Part shown: positions 41,619 to 50,465 of the stretch, one piece after another
How the letters are laid out: each line of letters opens with the position of its first letter
How positions within the stretch are numbered: the stretch's first letter is position 1
Source of the DNA: Bacillus infantis
GTDB taxonomy: Bacteria > Bacillota > Bacilli > Bacillales > Cytobacillaceae
Direction: 5' to 3'
Assembly (NCBI RefSeq): GCF_020171945.1
Contig: NZ_JAIVAP010000001.1
Span: 1 to 64,000 of the forward strand
Length of the DNA stretch: 64,000 nt
Position numbers and translations under genes: made by a program
Notes under the pieces: model-generated
What the model was told of the DNA's origin: nothing
Database searches by the model: none
The model's input: only the letters and a program-made list of their open reading frames with translations

Positions 41619-42704
41619 TCACTCTTTGTTTCCTATTGACGCTGTTAAATGGCGGAGCCGGTAAAACTTCCAGAAATCCCTCACAATCACCTTGACAACA
41701 GAGTAGAATGGGATGGCCACCAGGATACCGATGAAGCCGTAGAGGGAACCGGCAACCAGCAGGAGGAGAATGACTGTCAGCGGATGGATGTTCAGCCTTT
41801 TCCCCATTACTTGCGGTGTTATGAGATTTCCTTCCAGCTGCTGGACCGCAACAAGGACAATCAGGATTTTGACTACCATGAATGGGTCCTGCATTAATCC
41901 GACAAATATGGCAGGAATGATGCCGAGAAGCGGTCCCAGAAAAGGGACGACTGTCAGGAACGTGGCAAACAATGCAAGAACCAGGGCATAATCAAGGCCG
42001 ATGATCAGATAGCCGATATACATGAGGATCCCGTCGGCCAAAGCGATGATGAACTGCCCGATGATATAGGCTGATAGTGTCTTGTCAATATCAAGCAATA
42101 TCCGGTTCCCTTCTATTTTGTGCTCATCCGGTATCCACTTCAGCAGTTTTGGCCGGAGCTTTTCGTCATCTTTTGAAAAATAGAACAGAATGAAGGGGAC
42201 AACAACCAGTACGGTAGCGATGCTTGTTATGGCTGAGATGATCCCGGTCAGATTGCTGCCGACTGTATTAAAGAAAGATTGCGAATAGGAAAGGACCTTC
42301 TGTTCAATCTCCTCATAGGAAAGGAAGCCAAAGTCGTTCTTATCGACCATCTCCTTGGTCTCGGAACTAAGGTCCTCCATTTTATCCGGGAAAGAGTCAG
42401 ATATTTGGGTGATCTGTTCTGCTATCAGGCTTCCGCCGTAATAAAAAATTCCGGTTCCGACTCCAATCAGTGTGGCAAATACAACAAGGATGGAAGCGGT
42501 CTTCGGTATATAGCCGCCCAGCCAGCGGATAACTGGCCTGAGGATATAGTAAAGGAGGCCCGATATCAGGATCGGAAAGAAAATGGTGGCCACAAGCTTC
42601 CTGAAAGGCCAAATGAACCAATCGATCTTACCGAGCAGAAAAATTACAGTCAGTACGAGGATGGCTCCTGTTATATACATAAAAAACGGTTTTCTAATCC
42701 ACAT
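41619..42704 (-). CDS. AI-2E family transporter
   Basis: A 361-aa membrane protein with about eight hydrophobic segments, of the AI-2E/YdjX-type permease family (PF01594). Recognised from FPILISGLLYYILRPVIRWL, ADGILMYIGYLIIGLDYALVLALFATFLTVVPFLGPLLG and GNLITPQVMGKRLNIHPLTVILLLL. Members export varied substrates, and some are Na+/H+ antiporters, so the substrate is unknown. The start at 42704 has GGGGG 4 nt upstream. Confidence 0.88.
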   Translation of the reverse strand: MWIRKPFFMYITGAILVLTVIFLLGKIDWFIWPFRKLVATIFFPILISGLLYYILRPVIRWLGGYIPKTASILVVFATLIGVGTGIFYYGGSLIAEQITQISDSFPDKMEDLSSETKEMVDKNDFGFLSYEEIEQKVLSYSQSFFNTVGSNLTGIISAITSIATVLVVVPFILFYFSKDDEKLRPKLLKWIPDEHKIEGNRILLDIDKTLSAYIIGQFIIALADGILMYIGYLIIGLDYALVLALFATFLTVVPFLGPLLGIIPAIFVGLMQDPFMVVKILIVLVAVQQLEGNLITPQVMGKRLNIHPLTVILLLLVAGSLYGFIGILVAIPFYSVVKVIVRDFWKFYRLRHLTASIGNKE

Positions 42705-42863
42705 ATTATCCCCCTGGAGTCCATAATTACAATTAATATTCCCCTTCCTTTTTTCCCTTGCCGCCTTGCTCCAAACCCATTCTTTTGCCGGCTGAAAAAA
42801 ACATCCCAGTTTAGAAACCGGCTGCATAAGGAATACAAAGAGAAATAAAGGTTGTAAAGGTGA

Positions 42864-43904
42864 ATGATGATGGACTTTTTTAAAGAACTATCAAGACAAG
42901 AATATATCCTGTTTTTCTCCTGGCTTGCTTCCATATGGATCCTTAAATACATACTGCAATTCTTTGCTGCAAGAAGGCAATGGTCCCAGCCGGAAGCAAA
43001 GGAAGGCATACTCTCGGTCCTCAATTGGGCTGCCTTTTATGCTTCACTGATACTGTTTTTGAACTTTTTTTCAACGCAGAATTGGCTGAATTATACGCTT
43101 TATCAGGCAGGGGATGTTAAGGTTTCACTGCGGCTGATTTTTACTGCCTTCCTCATTGTTTCCCTGGCGAATAAGTTTGTCAGAGTTATTACGCTCCAAA
43201 TCCTGTCTTCTGTCTACGAACATTATCATGTCGACAGGGGGCTGAGGTATACATTTAACCGCTTTATCTATTATGCGGTCATGATTGCTGCAGTTGCCGT
43301 CAGCCTGACAACGGTGGGCCTTGACCTTACTGCGGCAGGGGCGGCGCTCGGGGTGCTCGGAATCGGGATTGGCTTTGGTATGAGAAATATCGCCGGCAAC
43401 TTCATTTCAGGCATCATCATCCTGTTTGAACGGCCTGTAGAAGTGGGGGAACTGATTGAGATCAATAATAAAATCGGAACCATTGAAAGCATCCGGCTTC
43501 GTTCCACTATTGTAAGAACAGCCAAAGAGGGGACATTGATCGTTCCGAACCAGCATTTTATTGAACAGATCATCAAAAACCGGACCGGATCGGAAATGCT
43601 TGCTTCTGTGGAGGTCAGTATTGAGTTCGGCGAAGATACAGGCAGGATTGAAAGGCTGCTGAAAGAGGCGGTCCTTCAGGAGGCGGATCGTTTTTCAGCT
43701 TATTTAAAAGTCGACCTTGCTGAAATAAGGCTTGTTGACTTCAAGTATAATACGATGCTGTTTTTAATCGAGGTCCCGGTCAGGAATTTTGATACAAAGC
43801 AAAAATATGAAAGCCGCCTGCGCCATGCGATAGCCGGGATTTTTTATGAACATAATATCAGCCTTGCCAGCTTTCCTGCAGTAAAGGGAGAGGCTGGTAT
43901 GTAA
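42864..43904 (+). CDS. Mechanosensitive ion channel family protein (MscS-like)
   Basis: A 346-aa small-conductance mechanosensitive channel. N-terminal membrane helices lead to the pore helix and beta domain: AAGAALGVLGIGIGFGMRNIAGNFISGIIILFERPVEVGE is the MscS signature. RLRSTIVRTAKEGTLIVPNQHFIEQIIKN follows, then the soluble C-terminal vestibule. It protects the cell from hypo-osmotic shock. Three consecutive ATGs (42864, 42867, 42870) are possible starts; AAAGG upstream fits the second or third best. Confidence 0.92.
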   Translation: MMMDFFKELSRQEYILFFSWLASIWILKYILQFFAARRQWSQPEAKEGILSVLNWAAFYASLILFLNFFSTQNWLNYTLYQAGDVKVSLRLIFTAFLIVSLANKFVRVITLQILSSVYEHYHVDRGLRYTFNRFIYYAVMIAAVAVSLTTVGLDLTAAGAALGVLGIGIGFGMRNIAGNFISGIIILFERPVEVGELIEINNKIGTIESIRLRSTIVRTAKEGTLIVPNQHFIEQIIKNRTGSEMLASVEVSIEFGEDTGRIERLLKEAVLQEADRFSAYLKVDLAEIRLVDFKYNTMLFLIEVPVRNFDTKQKYESRLRHAIAGIFYEHNISLASFPAVKGEAGM

Positions 43905-43905
43905 A

Positions 43906-43936
43906 CGGAGGCCGGAACATTGGCCTCTGTTTTTTT
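43906..43936 (+). terminator. Terminator after the MscS-like gene
   Basis: GGAGGCC/GGCCTCT (with a wobble pair) followed by GTTTTTTTC. Confidence 0.8.
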
Positions 43937-43950
43937 CAGGTGAATTGAAA

Positions 43951-44142
43951 CTAATGCTTTCTGCCAAACAATGCCTTCAAGCCAAGGAAAAGCAGGGCTG
44001 CTGCAAATAGTATCATTGCTGATACACCTACTGCAGTGATAAAAGCGGCAAAACCTCCTGTCACGAAAGCCAGCCCGGCTGTTTTCACCAGTGCGTACCC
44101 TGCCAGGATGCATGCAAGATAGAGAAGCGGAAGCTGCTGCAT
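43951..44142 (-). CDS. Small membrane protein, 63 aa
   Basis: MQQLPLLYLACILAGYALVK... with two hydrophobic helices (residues 4-30 and 35-58) and a basic end ALFGRKH. AAAGGAGGTG lies 6-7 nt upstream of the ATG at 44142, strongly supporting translation. A longer reading from 44223 is not needed. No family is recognised. Confidence 0.65.
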   Translation of the reverse strand: MQQLPLLYLACILAGYALVKTAGLAFVTGGFAAFITAVGVSAMILFAAALLFLGLKALFGRKH

Positions 44143-44246
44143 GAAAAACACCTCCTTTTTTGACAGTATATGTACTTTAGGAAATGGGGGATTGGGTAGA
44201 TTGCAACCGCTCACAATAGTCATGTTGGTCGAAAAACGTCAGTATT

Positions 44247-44263
44247 TGTAATCTGTTTGTTAC
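44247..44263 (+). promoter_or_regulatory. Candidate WalR (YycF) binding site
   Basis: TGTAAT-CTGTT-TGTTAC fits the WalR consensus TGTWAH-N5-TGTWAH. It lies upstream of a cell-wall endopeptidase gene. Its second half overlaps a possible -35 (GTTACA 44259-44264), which is 17 bp from TAAAAT (44282-44287). Confidence 0.55.
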
Positions 44264-44272
44264 ATAACAAAC
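44255..44272. promoter_or_regulatory. Perfect 18-bp palindrome overlapping the WalR-like box
   Basis: GTTTGTTACATAACAAAC is GTTTGTTA/TAACAAAC around a CA centre. It covers the putative -35 region of the NlpC/P60 gene and could be an operator for another regulator. Confidence 0.4.
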
Positions 44273-44358
44273 ATCATAATGTAAAATATTTTTCAGGAAG
44301 CATGTGAGAAACTAAGTTCATTACAAAAACAGAGAGAGAAAATTACTTGGGGGACAAC

Positions 44359-44805
44359 ATGAAGAAGCTGATCACATGCGTTTTTCTTTGCACTAGCCTG
44401 CTTTTTGCCGGATTGTTTGGGGGAGAAAATACAGAAGCGGCTTCCTATGGTTCTTCTGCGGCTGCCACGGCCCAAAAATACATAGGAGTTCCTTATAAAT
44501 GGGGCGGCACTTCGCCAAAGGGCTTCGACTGTTCAGGCCTTGTCGGGTTCACCTACAGCAAAGCCGGGAAAAAGATTCCCAGGACTACCGGGCAGCTTTA
44601 TAAAACAGGACAAGCAGTACAAAAGAAAAGCCTGAAAAAAGGGGACGTCGTTTTTTTCAGCACCTATAAAAAAGGGCCCTCTCATGTCGGCCTTTACCTT
44701 GGAGGCAACAAATTCATCCATGCATCAAGCTCCAAGGGCGTTAAAATTGATTCTATGTCCAATCCTTATTGGAGCAAAGCATATTATGGAGCTAAACGTA
44801 TTTAA
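44359..44805 (+). CDS. Secreted NlpC/P60 endopeptidase, minimal form
   Basis: A 148-aa exported C40 peptidase with no LysM domains. The signal peptide (MKKLITCVFLCTSLLFAGLF) ends near TEAAS. The catalytic Cys is in GFDCSGLVGF and the His in GPSHVGLYLGG. The mature enzyme is only the catalytic domain, closely similar to the C-terminal domain of the LysM enzyme at 36702 (both share LGGNKFIH). GGGGG lies 5 nt upstream of the ATG. A WalR-like box upstream suggests control with cell-wall growth. Confidence 0.9.
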   Translation: MKKLITCVFLCTSLLFAGLFGGENTEAASYGSSAAATAQKYIGVPYKWGGTSPKGFDCSGLVGFTYSKAGKKIPRTTGQLYKTGQAVQKKSLKKGDVVFFSTYKKGPSHVGLYLGGNKFIHASSSKGVKIDSMSNPYWSKAYYGAKRI

Positions 44806-44909
44806 ATGAATGAAAACAAGGGCGGGCCAATCCTGTCCTTTTTGTTTGCCTCAGTCAGGGAACGTATGTGCTATAATGGTTCTATTATAGATGGCAAGGA
44901 GACCTTGTG

Positions 44910-47201
44910 ATGACTAAAAGCTGGAGAATTTCTGCCAGAAGCCTGGCGGAATATGTATATCGTTCCGGAAGCATTGAGTCTGGATTTGCAGCAGCTTCTT
45001 CGATGGCAGAAGGAACGAAAGCACACCGGAAAATTCAGGGAGCCTATAAGGAAGAAGATGAGCATGAGGTCTTCTTGAAGGAAGCAATTCAGCATGAGGA
45101 GATTGAGTTTCTCCTTGAGGGCCGCTGCGACGGTATTATTAACGAGGAAGGGGATTTAGTCATAGATGAGATCAAGTCGACGGCAAAGGATCTGTCGGCC
45201 ATAGATGAGGACACCCATCCCGTGCATTGGGCCCAGGCAAGATGCTATGCATATATGCTTGCAAAAGAGCGGGGGCTCAAGAGAATCACGGTTCAGCTTA
45301 CTTATCTGCAAATCCGCACAGAAGAGGAAAAGCGCTTCAGGAAGGCAGAAACATTGGCATTCCTTGAAGACTATGTGAAAGGGCTGATTGCAGACTTTTA
45401 TCCTTATGCCCGGCTCATGCTCAGTCATCGGGAAAAAAGGGACAGCAGCATTAAAGCTCTCCCATTCCCTTTTCCGGATTACAGAAAGGGCCAGCGAAAG
45501 CTTGCAAAGGCGGTGTACAAATCAATTCTGGACGAAAAGGATTTGTTTGCCCAGGCGCCAACCGGGACAGGAAAGACCATTTCAACATCTTTTCCCGCCA
45601 TCAAAGCAATGGGAGAGGGACTTCTGTCAAGGATTGTGTATCTTACAGCCAAAACAATCACAAGGCAGGCGGCAGAAGAAGCTTTTTCGATGATGAAGCA
45701 AAAAGGCCTCCATATGCACACTGTAACCATTACTGCCAAGGACAAGATATGTTTTCTGGAGCAGACGGTCTGCCGGAAAGAACATTGCCCTTTCGCTGAT
45801 GGGTTTTATGACCGCATTAATGAAGCTGTCCTCGATATCCTCTCCCATGAAACCACAGTTGACCGGACTGTTATTGAAAAATATGCCATGAAGCACACGG
45901 TATGCCCGTTTGAATTCTCCCTGGAGCTTGCTTATGCAGCAGACTCTATCATATGCGATTACAATTATATCTTTGATCCCCGGGTGTCCCTCAAAAGGCT
46001 TCATACAGAAGGAAAGAAAAAGACGGCCCTCCTGATTGATGAGGCGCATAATCTGGTCGACCGGGCGAGGGAGATGTTTTCTGCGGTACTTGGGAAGCAG
46101 AGTTTTCTTCAGCTGAAAAGGACTTATAAAAACACAGCCCCGCCGCTTTATGCTGCAGCTAAAAGAATGAATGATGTTTTCATCTCTTACAATAAAGAAT
46201 TGAAGGAGGAGAGCTATCGTATTCATGAAGAGCTGCCGGAAAATTTGCTGGAGCATCTTGAGGAATTTTCCCTTTGCTCAGAAAAGGAGCTTATAAGCGG
46301 CAGGGGAAATGAGGGGCAGGAGCTGCTTCTTGATACTTATTTTTCTGTACAGGCTTTTTTGAGGATATCAAGGCTGGCAGATGAGCGGTTTGTCATCTAT
46401 ACAGAAAAGTCCGGAAAGGATGTTGTACTCAAGCTGTTTTGTTTAGATCCATCATATCTTGTCCAGAAAATGGGAAAGGGGTTCCGCAGCAAACTCTTTT
46501 TTTCGGCTACCTTCCAGCCATTCGATTACTTTAAAACCATGCTGGGCTGGAATGCAGAAAATTATTCCCTGTCACTGCCTTCCCCGTTCCCGAAAGAAAA
46601 TGCAGAAGTCCTTGCTTTGCCGCTTTCCACCCGATACAGGGACAGAGGCGCAACAGGATCTGCATTGATTACCGCGGTGGAGAGGCTGACAGCTGAAAGA
46701 CCCGGAAATTATCTGATGTTTTTTCCATCATATCAATATATGAGGGAAATCCATGAACAAATGAAAGATTCGGGCAATATCAGGATGATAGTCCAGGAGC
46801 AGGGCATGACAGAAGGCGAAAGAGAAGAATTTCTGGCTTCATTCGAGGAAAATCCTGCAGAAAGCCTTCTCGGCTTCGCTGTGCTTGGCGGTATTTTCTC
46901 CGAGGGAATCAATTTGAAGGGAACCCGGCTTGGCGGTGTTATCATTGTTGGTGTTGGGCTTCCGCAGCTGAGCCTGGAGCGAAACCTGATTAAGGATCAC
47001 TTTCAGTCTGCAGGAAAAAACGGCTATGATTATGCGTATACTTTTCCGGGAGCCAATAAAGCAGCCCAGGCTGGCGGACGCCTTATCCGTTCAGAGGAAG
47101 ACACAGGAACAATCCTGCTGATTGATGACCGCTTCCTTCAAAAAAGATATGAAAAACTGCTTCCTGCAGAATGGTTTCCGCTAAAAAGGCTCACACGATA
47201 A
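44910..47201 (+). CDS. DinG/XPD-type ATP-dependent DNA helicase with N-terminal nuclease-like domain
   Basis: A 763-aa superfamily 2 helicase. Residues 1-180 resemble a PD-(D/E)XK (Cas4/RecB-like) module: LLEGRCDGIINEEGDLVIDEIKS carries the Asp and the E-x-K. The helicase core has Walker A APTGTGKT (216-223) and a DEAH box, LLIDEAHNLVD. An iron-sulfur-type cysteine cluster lies between them (CFLEQTVCRKEHCPF, then VCPFEF). The C-terminal helicase motifs include GIFSEGINLKG and QAGGRLIRSEEDTG. An extended -10 (TGCTATAAT, ending 44877) and AAGGAGA precede the gene. Likely role: DNA repair. Confidence 0.87.
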   Translation: MTKSWRISARSLAEYVYRSGSIESGFAAASSMAEGTKAHRKIQGAYKEEDEHEVFLKEAIQHEEIEFLLEGRCDGIINEEGDLVIDEIKSTAKDLSAIDEDTHPVHWAQARCYAYMLAKERGLKRITVQLTYLQIRTEEEKRFRKAETLAFLEDYVKGLIADFYPYARLMLSHREKRDSSIKALPFPFPDYRKGQRKLAKAVYKSILDEKDLFAQAPTGTGKTISTSFPAIKAMGEGLLSRIVYLTAKTITRQAAEEAFSMMKQKGLHMHTVTITAKDKICFLEQTVCRKEHCPFADGFYDRINEAVLDILSHETTVDRTVIEKYAMKHTVCPFEFSLELAYAADSIICDYNYIFDPRVSLKRLHTEGKKKTALLIDEAHNLVDRAREMFSAVLGKQSFLQLKRTYKNTAPPLYAAAKRMNDVFISYNKELKEESYRIHEELPENLLEHLEEFSLCSEKELISGRGNEGQELLLDTYFSVQAFLRISRLADERFVIYTEKSGKDVVLKLFCLDPSYLVQKMGKGFRSKLFFSATFQPFDYFKTMLGWNAENYSLSLPSPFPKENAEVLALPLSTRYRDRGATGSALITAVERLTAERPGNYLMFFPSYQYMREIHEQMKDSGNIRMIVQEQGMTEGEREEFLASFEENPAESLLGFAVLGGIFSEGINLKGTRLGGVIIVGVGLPQLSLERNLIKDHFQSAGKNGYDYAYTFPGANKAAQAGGRLIRSEEDTGTILLIDDRFLQKRYEKLLPAEWFPLKRLTR

Positions 47202-47262
47202 TTAGGGCTTGTAGAAAAAAGAAAAAAGCAGTATCATTTTTTAAAATAGTTAGACTAGTCAG

Positions 47263-47292
47263 TTGACAGAAAACCGACCTTTGTTGTAGGAT
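47263..47292 (+). promoter_or_regulatory. Promoter of the SAM-riboswitch operon
   Basis: Consensus TTGACA and TAGGAT are 18 bp apart, about 25 nt upstream of the aptamer. Confidence 0.6.
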
Positions 47293-47316
47293 TACTATGA
47301 AATCAATTGAATATTT

Positions 47317-47463
47317 CTTATCGAGAGTGGTGGAGGGACTGGCCCTGTGATACCCGGCAGCCGCTGACTTAGTCAGAATGGTGCTAAATCCAGCAAAGCG
47401 CAATGCTTTGGCAGATAAGATAGAGGCATATCAAACTTCTTCTTATCGGGGAAGTTTTTTTTT
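47317..47463 (+). ncRNA. SAM-I riboswitch (S-box) with terminator
   Basis: The aptamer at 47317-47419 has the conserved CTTATC...GATAAG P1 stem, GAGAGTGGTGGAGGGAC, TGGCCCTGTGATACCCGGCA and GGTGCTAAATCC segments. The expression platform is an AACTTC/GAAGTT terminator with nine T (47433-47463). The platform repeats CTTATCG, so it can compete with P1 for pairing. With SAM bound the transcript should end here; under methionine or cysteine starvation the two downstream genes are made. Confidence 0.95.
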
Positions 47464-47503
47464 ATTGCTGACAACAAGGTGCAAGTGAGAGGAGAAGAGA
47501 CAG

Positions 47504-48550
47504 ATGAAATACGGATTTTGGCTGCCGATCTTTGGAGGCTGGCTGCGCAATGTAGAAGATGAGAATATGCCCCCGACCTTCAGCTATGCAAAAGAAGTCA
47601 TCCAGGCAGCAGAGAAGTGGGGATATGATACCACATTAATAGCAGAACTTTACTTGAATGATATAAAAGGCCCGGAGCAGGATTCGCTTGAAGCATGGTC
47701 TACAGCGGCCGCTCTTGCTGCGGTGACTGAGAAGATAGAAATTATGACGGCTGTCCGCCCAGGCTTCCACAATCCTGCCGTAACGGCAAAGATGGCGAGC
47801 AATATTGACCATATCAGCAATGGCCGTTTTACACTGAATGTCGTATCGGCATGGTGGGAGGAAGAGGCTCGCCAGTATGGAGGCATCTTTACAGAGCATG
47901 ATGAACGCTATGACCGGACGGAAGAATTCGTCAAGGTTATGAAAGGTTTATGGGAAGAAGAGACTTTTAATTTTGACGGAAAATATTATTCTATCAAAAA
48001 TGCCCATTTGTCCCCTAAGCCGGTGCAAAGGCCGAATCCGATCCTTTATGCAGGCGGAGAAAGCCCGCGAGGCAAAGAGGCGATTGTTAATCACTGTGAT
48101 GCCTATGTTATGCACGGCGGTACAGTTGAAGAAGTAAAAGCTAAAATCGATGATATGAGAGCACGCAGACAGGAAAGCGGAAAAGAGCCATTTAAATCGT
48201 TTGGCCTGGCTGCCTATATTGTCTGCCGCGACACAGAAGAAGAGGCACAGGAAGAGCTTGCCCGCATCACTAATGTAAAGGAATCAAGCGGCTATGCAGG
48301 CTACAAAGATTTTGTCGGCAAATCACAGCTCGAGCAGCAGGTAAAGCTGTACGATTATTCCGTTTCCAACCGCGGCCTCAGGCCGAATCTGATTGGAACC
48401 CCTGAACAGATTGCTGAACAGATTCTTGCCTATGAAGAAGCCGGCGTCGATCTGCTGCTGCTTCAGTTCTCTCCACAGCTGGAGGAAATGCAGAGATTTT
48501 CTGAAAAAGTCATGCCGCTGGTTGAATCCAAAAGGAAAATTCTAAAGTAA
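47504..48550 (+). CDS. LLM class FMNH2-dependent monooxygenase (SsuD/SfnG-like)
   Basis: A 348-aa bacterial luciferase-like TIM-barrel monooxygenase. The N-terminus YGFWLPIFGGW, the barrel strands TLIAELYLND and IEIMTAVRPGFHNPAVTAKMASNIDHISNGRFTLNVVSAWW, and LYAGGESPRGKEA match the alkanesulfonate/dimethylsulfone monooxygenase group. These enzymes release sulfite or methanesulfinate from organosulfur compounds using reduced flavin from a partner reductase. The SAM riboswitch upstream supports a sulfur-scavenging role; the exact substrate is unknown. AGAGGAGA precedes the ATG. Confidence 0.87.
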   Translation: MKYGFWLPIFGGWLRNVEDENMPPTFSYAKEVIQAAEKWGYDTTLIAELYLNDIKGPEQDSLEAWSTAAALAAVTEKIEIMTAVRPGFHNPAVTAKMASNIDHISNGRFTLNVVSAWWEEEARQYGGIFTEHDERYDRTEEFVKVMKGLWEEETFNFDGKYYSIKNAHLSPKPVQRPNPILYAGGESPRGKEAIVNHCDAYVMHGGTVEEVKAKIDDMRARRQESGKEPFKSFGLAAYIVCRDTEEEAQEELARITNVKESSGYAGYKDFVGKSQLEQQVKLYDYSVSNRGLRPNLIGTPEQIAEQILAYEEAGVDLLLLQFSPQLEEMQRFSEKVMPLVESKRKILK

Positions 48551-48564
48551 AAGAGGGAGAACAT

Positions 48565-49530
48565 ATGAGCAAAATACACATCATACACGAAAACAGCGAA
48601 TGGACTGCCCATTTGACAAAAAGGCTGGAGGAGCTGGGTCTTCCTTATGAGGAATGGTTCTTGAACGAAGGGATTGTTGATTTGACCAGTGCACCCCCGG
48701 AGGGTATTTTCTACAGCAGGATGAGCGCTTCTTCCCACACAAGGGGGAACCGCTTTGCTCCTGAACTTACTGAGTCGGTCCTTTCATGGCTTGAACAGCA
48801 TGGCCGCACTGTTTTCAACGGAAGCCGTGCTTTGAGGCTTGAGGTCAGCAAAGTTAATCAATATACAGCACTGAATGCTGCCGGGATCGCGACTCCGAAA
48901 ACAATAGCAGCTGTCGGGAAAAATCAAATTCTTGAAGCAGCTGTAAAGCTCGACAGCGCCCCGTTCATCACGAAGCATAACCGCGCAGGCAAAGGGCTCG
49001 GTGTTCAGCTGTTCCATTCACTGGATGCATTGAGGGAATATGTCGAAGGGCCAAATTTTGAAGAGCCTGTCGATGGCATCACCCTGATCCAGGAATATAT
49101 TGAGTCGCCGGAATCATATATTACCAGATGCGAGTTCGTCGGCGGAAAATTCGTCTATGCCGTCCAGGTTGATACCTCAGAAGGCTTTGAGCTTTGCCCG
49201 GCCGATGCCTGCCAAATCGGCGATCTTTTCTGCCCGGTTGGCGAAGAGGTGGAAGAGAAGCCAAAGTTTAAGATCATTGAAGGCTTCAATGATCCAATCA
49301 TTGAAAAATACGAAACTTTCCTCAAGAATAACGGCATTCAAATCGCCGGAATTGAATTCATTAAAAATGCCAATGGGGATATTTATACGTACGATGTCAA
49401 CACAAACACAAACTATAATACTGACGCAGAAGCAAAAGCCGGCAAATACGGTATGCTTGAAGCCGCCAAATTCCTCGGTGCCGAGCTTGAAAAAGAACAA
49501 TCAAAGGTAAGGGAATACAGCAGAGTTTGA
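48565..49530 (+). CDS. ATP-grasp ligase of the RimK-like type
   Basis: A 321-aa ATP-grasp enzyme. The N-terminal pre-ATP-grasp region reads KIHIIHENSEWTAHL. The ATP-binding core has SAPFITKHNRAGKGLGVQLF (phosphate loop), TLIQEYIES and the metal site IAGIEFIKNANGDIYTYDVNTNTNYN. Such enzymes join a carboxylate to an amine or thiol. It lies 14 nt after the monooxygenase under the same SAM riboswitch, so its product probably serves sulfur metabolism. The substrates are unknown. GAGGGAG precedes the start. Confidence 0.83.
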   Translation: MSKIHIIHENSEWTAHLTKRLEELGLPYEEWFLNEGIVDLTSAPPEGIFYSRMSASSHTRGNRFAPELTESVLSWLEQHGRTVFNGSRALRLEVSKVNQYTALNAAGIATPKTIAAVGKNQILEAAVKLDSAPFITKHNRAGKGLGVQLFHSLDALREYVEGPNFEEPVDGITLIQEYIESPESYITRCEFVGGKFVYAVQVDTSEGFELCPADACQIGDLFCPVGEEVEEKPKFKIIEGFNDPIIEKYETFLKNNGIQIAGIEFIKNANGDIYTYDVNTNTNYNTDAEAKAGKYGMLEAAKFLGAELEKEQSKVREYSRV

Positions 49531-49542
49531 TAAATTATAGAA

Positions 49543-49573
49543 GAAAGCCGCTCATTTGGGAGCGGCCTTCTTT
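49543..49573 (+). terminator. Terminator of the SAM-riboswitch operon
   Basis: GCCGCTC/GAGCGGC (49547-49553 and 49560-49566) extended by GAA/TTC, then CTTCTTT. Confidence 0.8.
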
Positions 49574-49656
49574 AATTACTTTTGACTTTTATTGGCTGAA
49601 CGAACGAATAAATCAGTAAAAAATGAAAGTTATTAATTCACTCCTAATCTGCTAAT

Positions 49657-50271
49657 TTAAGCAGCAGCCCTCTTAAACCCATTTGCCATCAATAATTCCA
49701 GCTTAGGGTGGAAATACTGCACCACAAGGCCAAGTGTCAGTGTGACCAGAATTGTTCCTGGGCCGATCGCTCCCTGGAAAAGGAAAGCAAGAACAAGGGC
49801 AAATCCTTCACTTACAATACGGGAAATCCTTAAAGACAGGCCGAACCTGGTATGAACGGCGACCATCAGGGTATCCATCAGGCTTGGCGGGAACTTCGCC
49901 TGAAGATAGACGGCGATCCCGAGACCCATCGTCAGAATGCCTGAAAGCAAAGTGCAGGACTGAGTTAACAGCATGGCTGGAGAAAAGTCCTTGAACACTG
50001 CCAGCAGCCAGAAATCGATTAAAGCACCAATGACGAGAATGGTTCCCGCCGAAAGAACTTCCGGCTTTTTCTTCAATAATATAGAGTTGATAACGATCAA
50101 AGCGAGTCCATTTATAAAAACACAAGTCCCCACAGTCAGCCCAAACAGATTAGATTCCCCAACTGCTAATGCATCCCATGCAGAAGCGCCTAGGGCAGAT
50201 TTGATAATGAGCGCTACACCCATTGTGAGGACAAGCAGCCCTGCTGTAAAAAATAAGATTCTTTCCTTCAT
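49657..50271 (-). CDS. YczE/YitT-like membrane protein
   Basis: A 204-aa integral membrane protein with about five hydrophobic segments. The pattern LTMGVALIIKSALGASAWDAL, MGLGIAVYLQAKFPPSLMDTLMVAV and RISRIVSEGFALVLAFLFQGAIGPGTI is that of the YczE/YyaS/YitT group (COG2364). Function is unsettled; some relatives sit beside regulators or transporters. The start has AAGGAG upstream on the minus strand. It stands alone here, divergent from the ltaS leader. Confidence 0.8.
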   Translation of the reverse strand: MKERILFFTAGLLVLTMGVALIIKSALGASAWDALAVGESNLFGLTVGTCVFINGLALIVINSILLKKKPEVLSAGTILVIGALIDFWLLAVFKDFSPAMLLTQSCTLLSGILTMGLGIAVYLQAKFPPSLMDTLMVAVHTRFGLSLRISRIVSEGFALVLAFLFQGAIGPGTILVTLTLGLVVQYFHPKLELLMANGFKRAAA

Positions 50272-50465
50272 TTTATTCTCCTTTTTATCAGGCTGTTACA
50301 CCTTTGTTTCCTGTTTTAGCCGCATGAGAGAAAGCGGATTCACGCGGAAGATACATTGTACCATCAGAAATTCTTGTATAAAAGATTAATTTTTTCCCAA
50401 AACAAAATTTGCTTCAAATTTGAAGAATGTTTTCAAGTAGGATAAAATATGGTATAGTATTTAAC

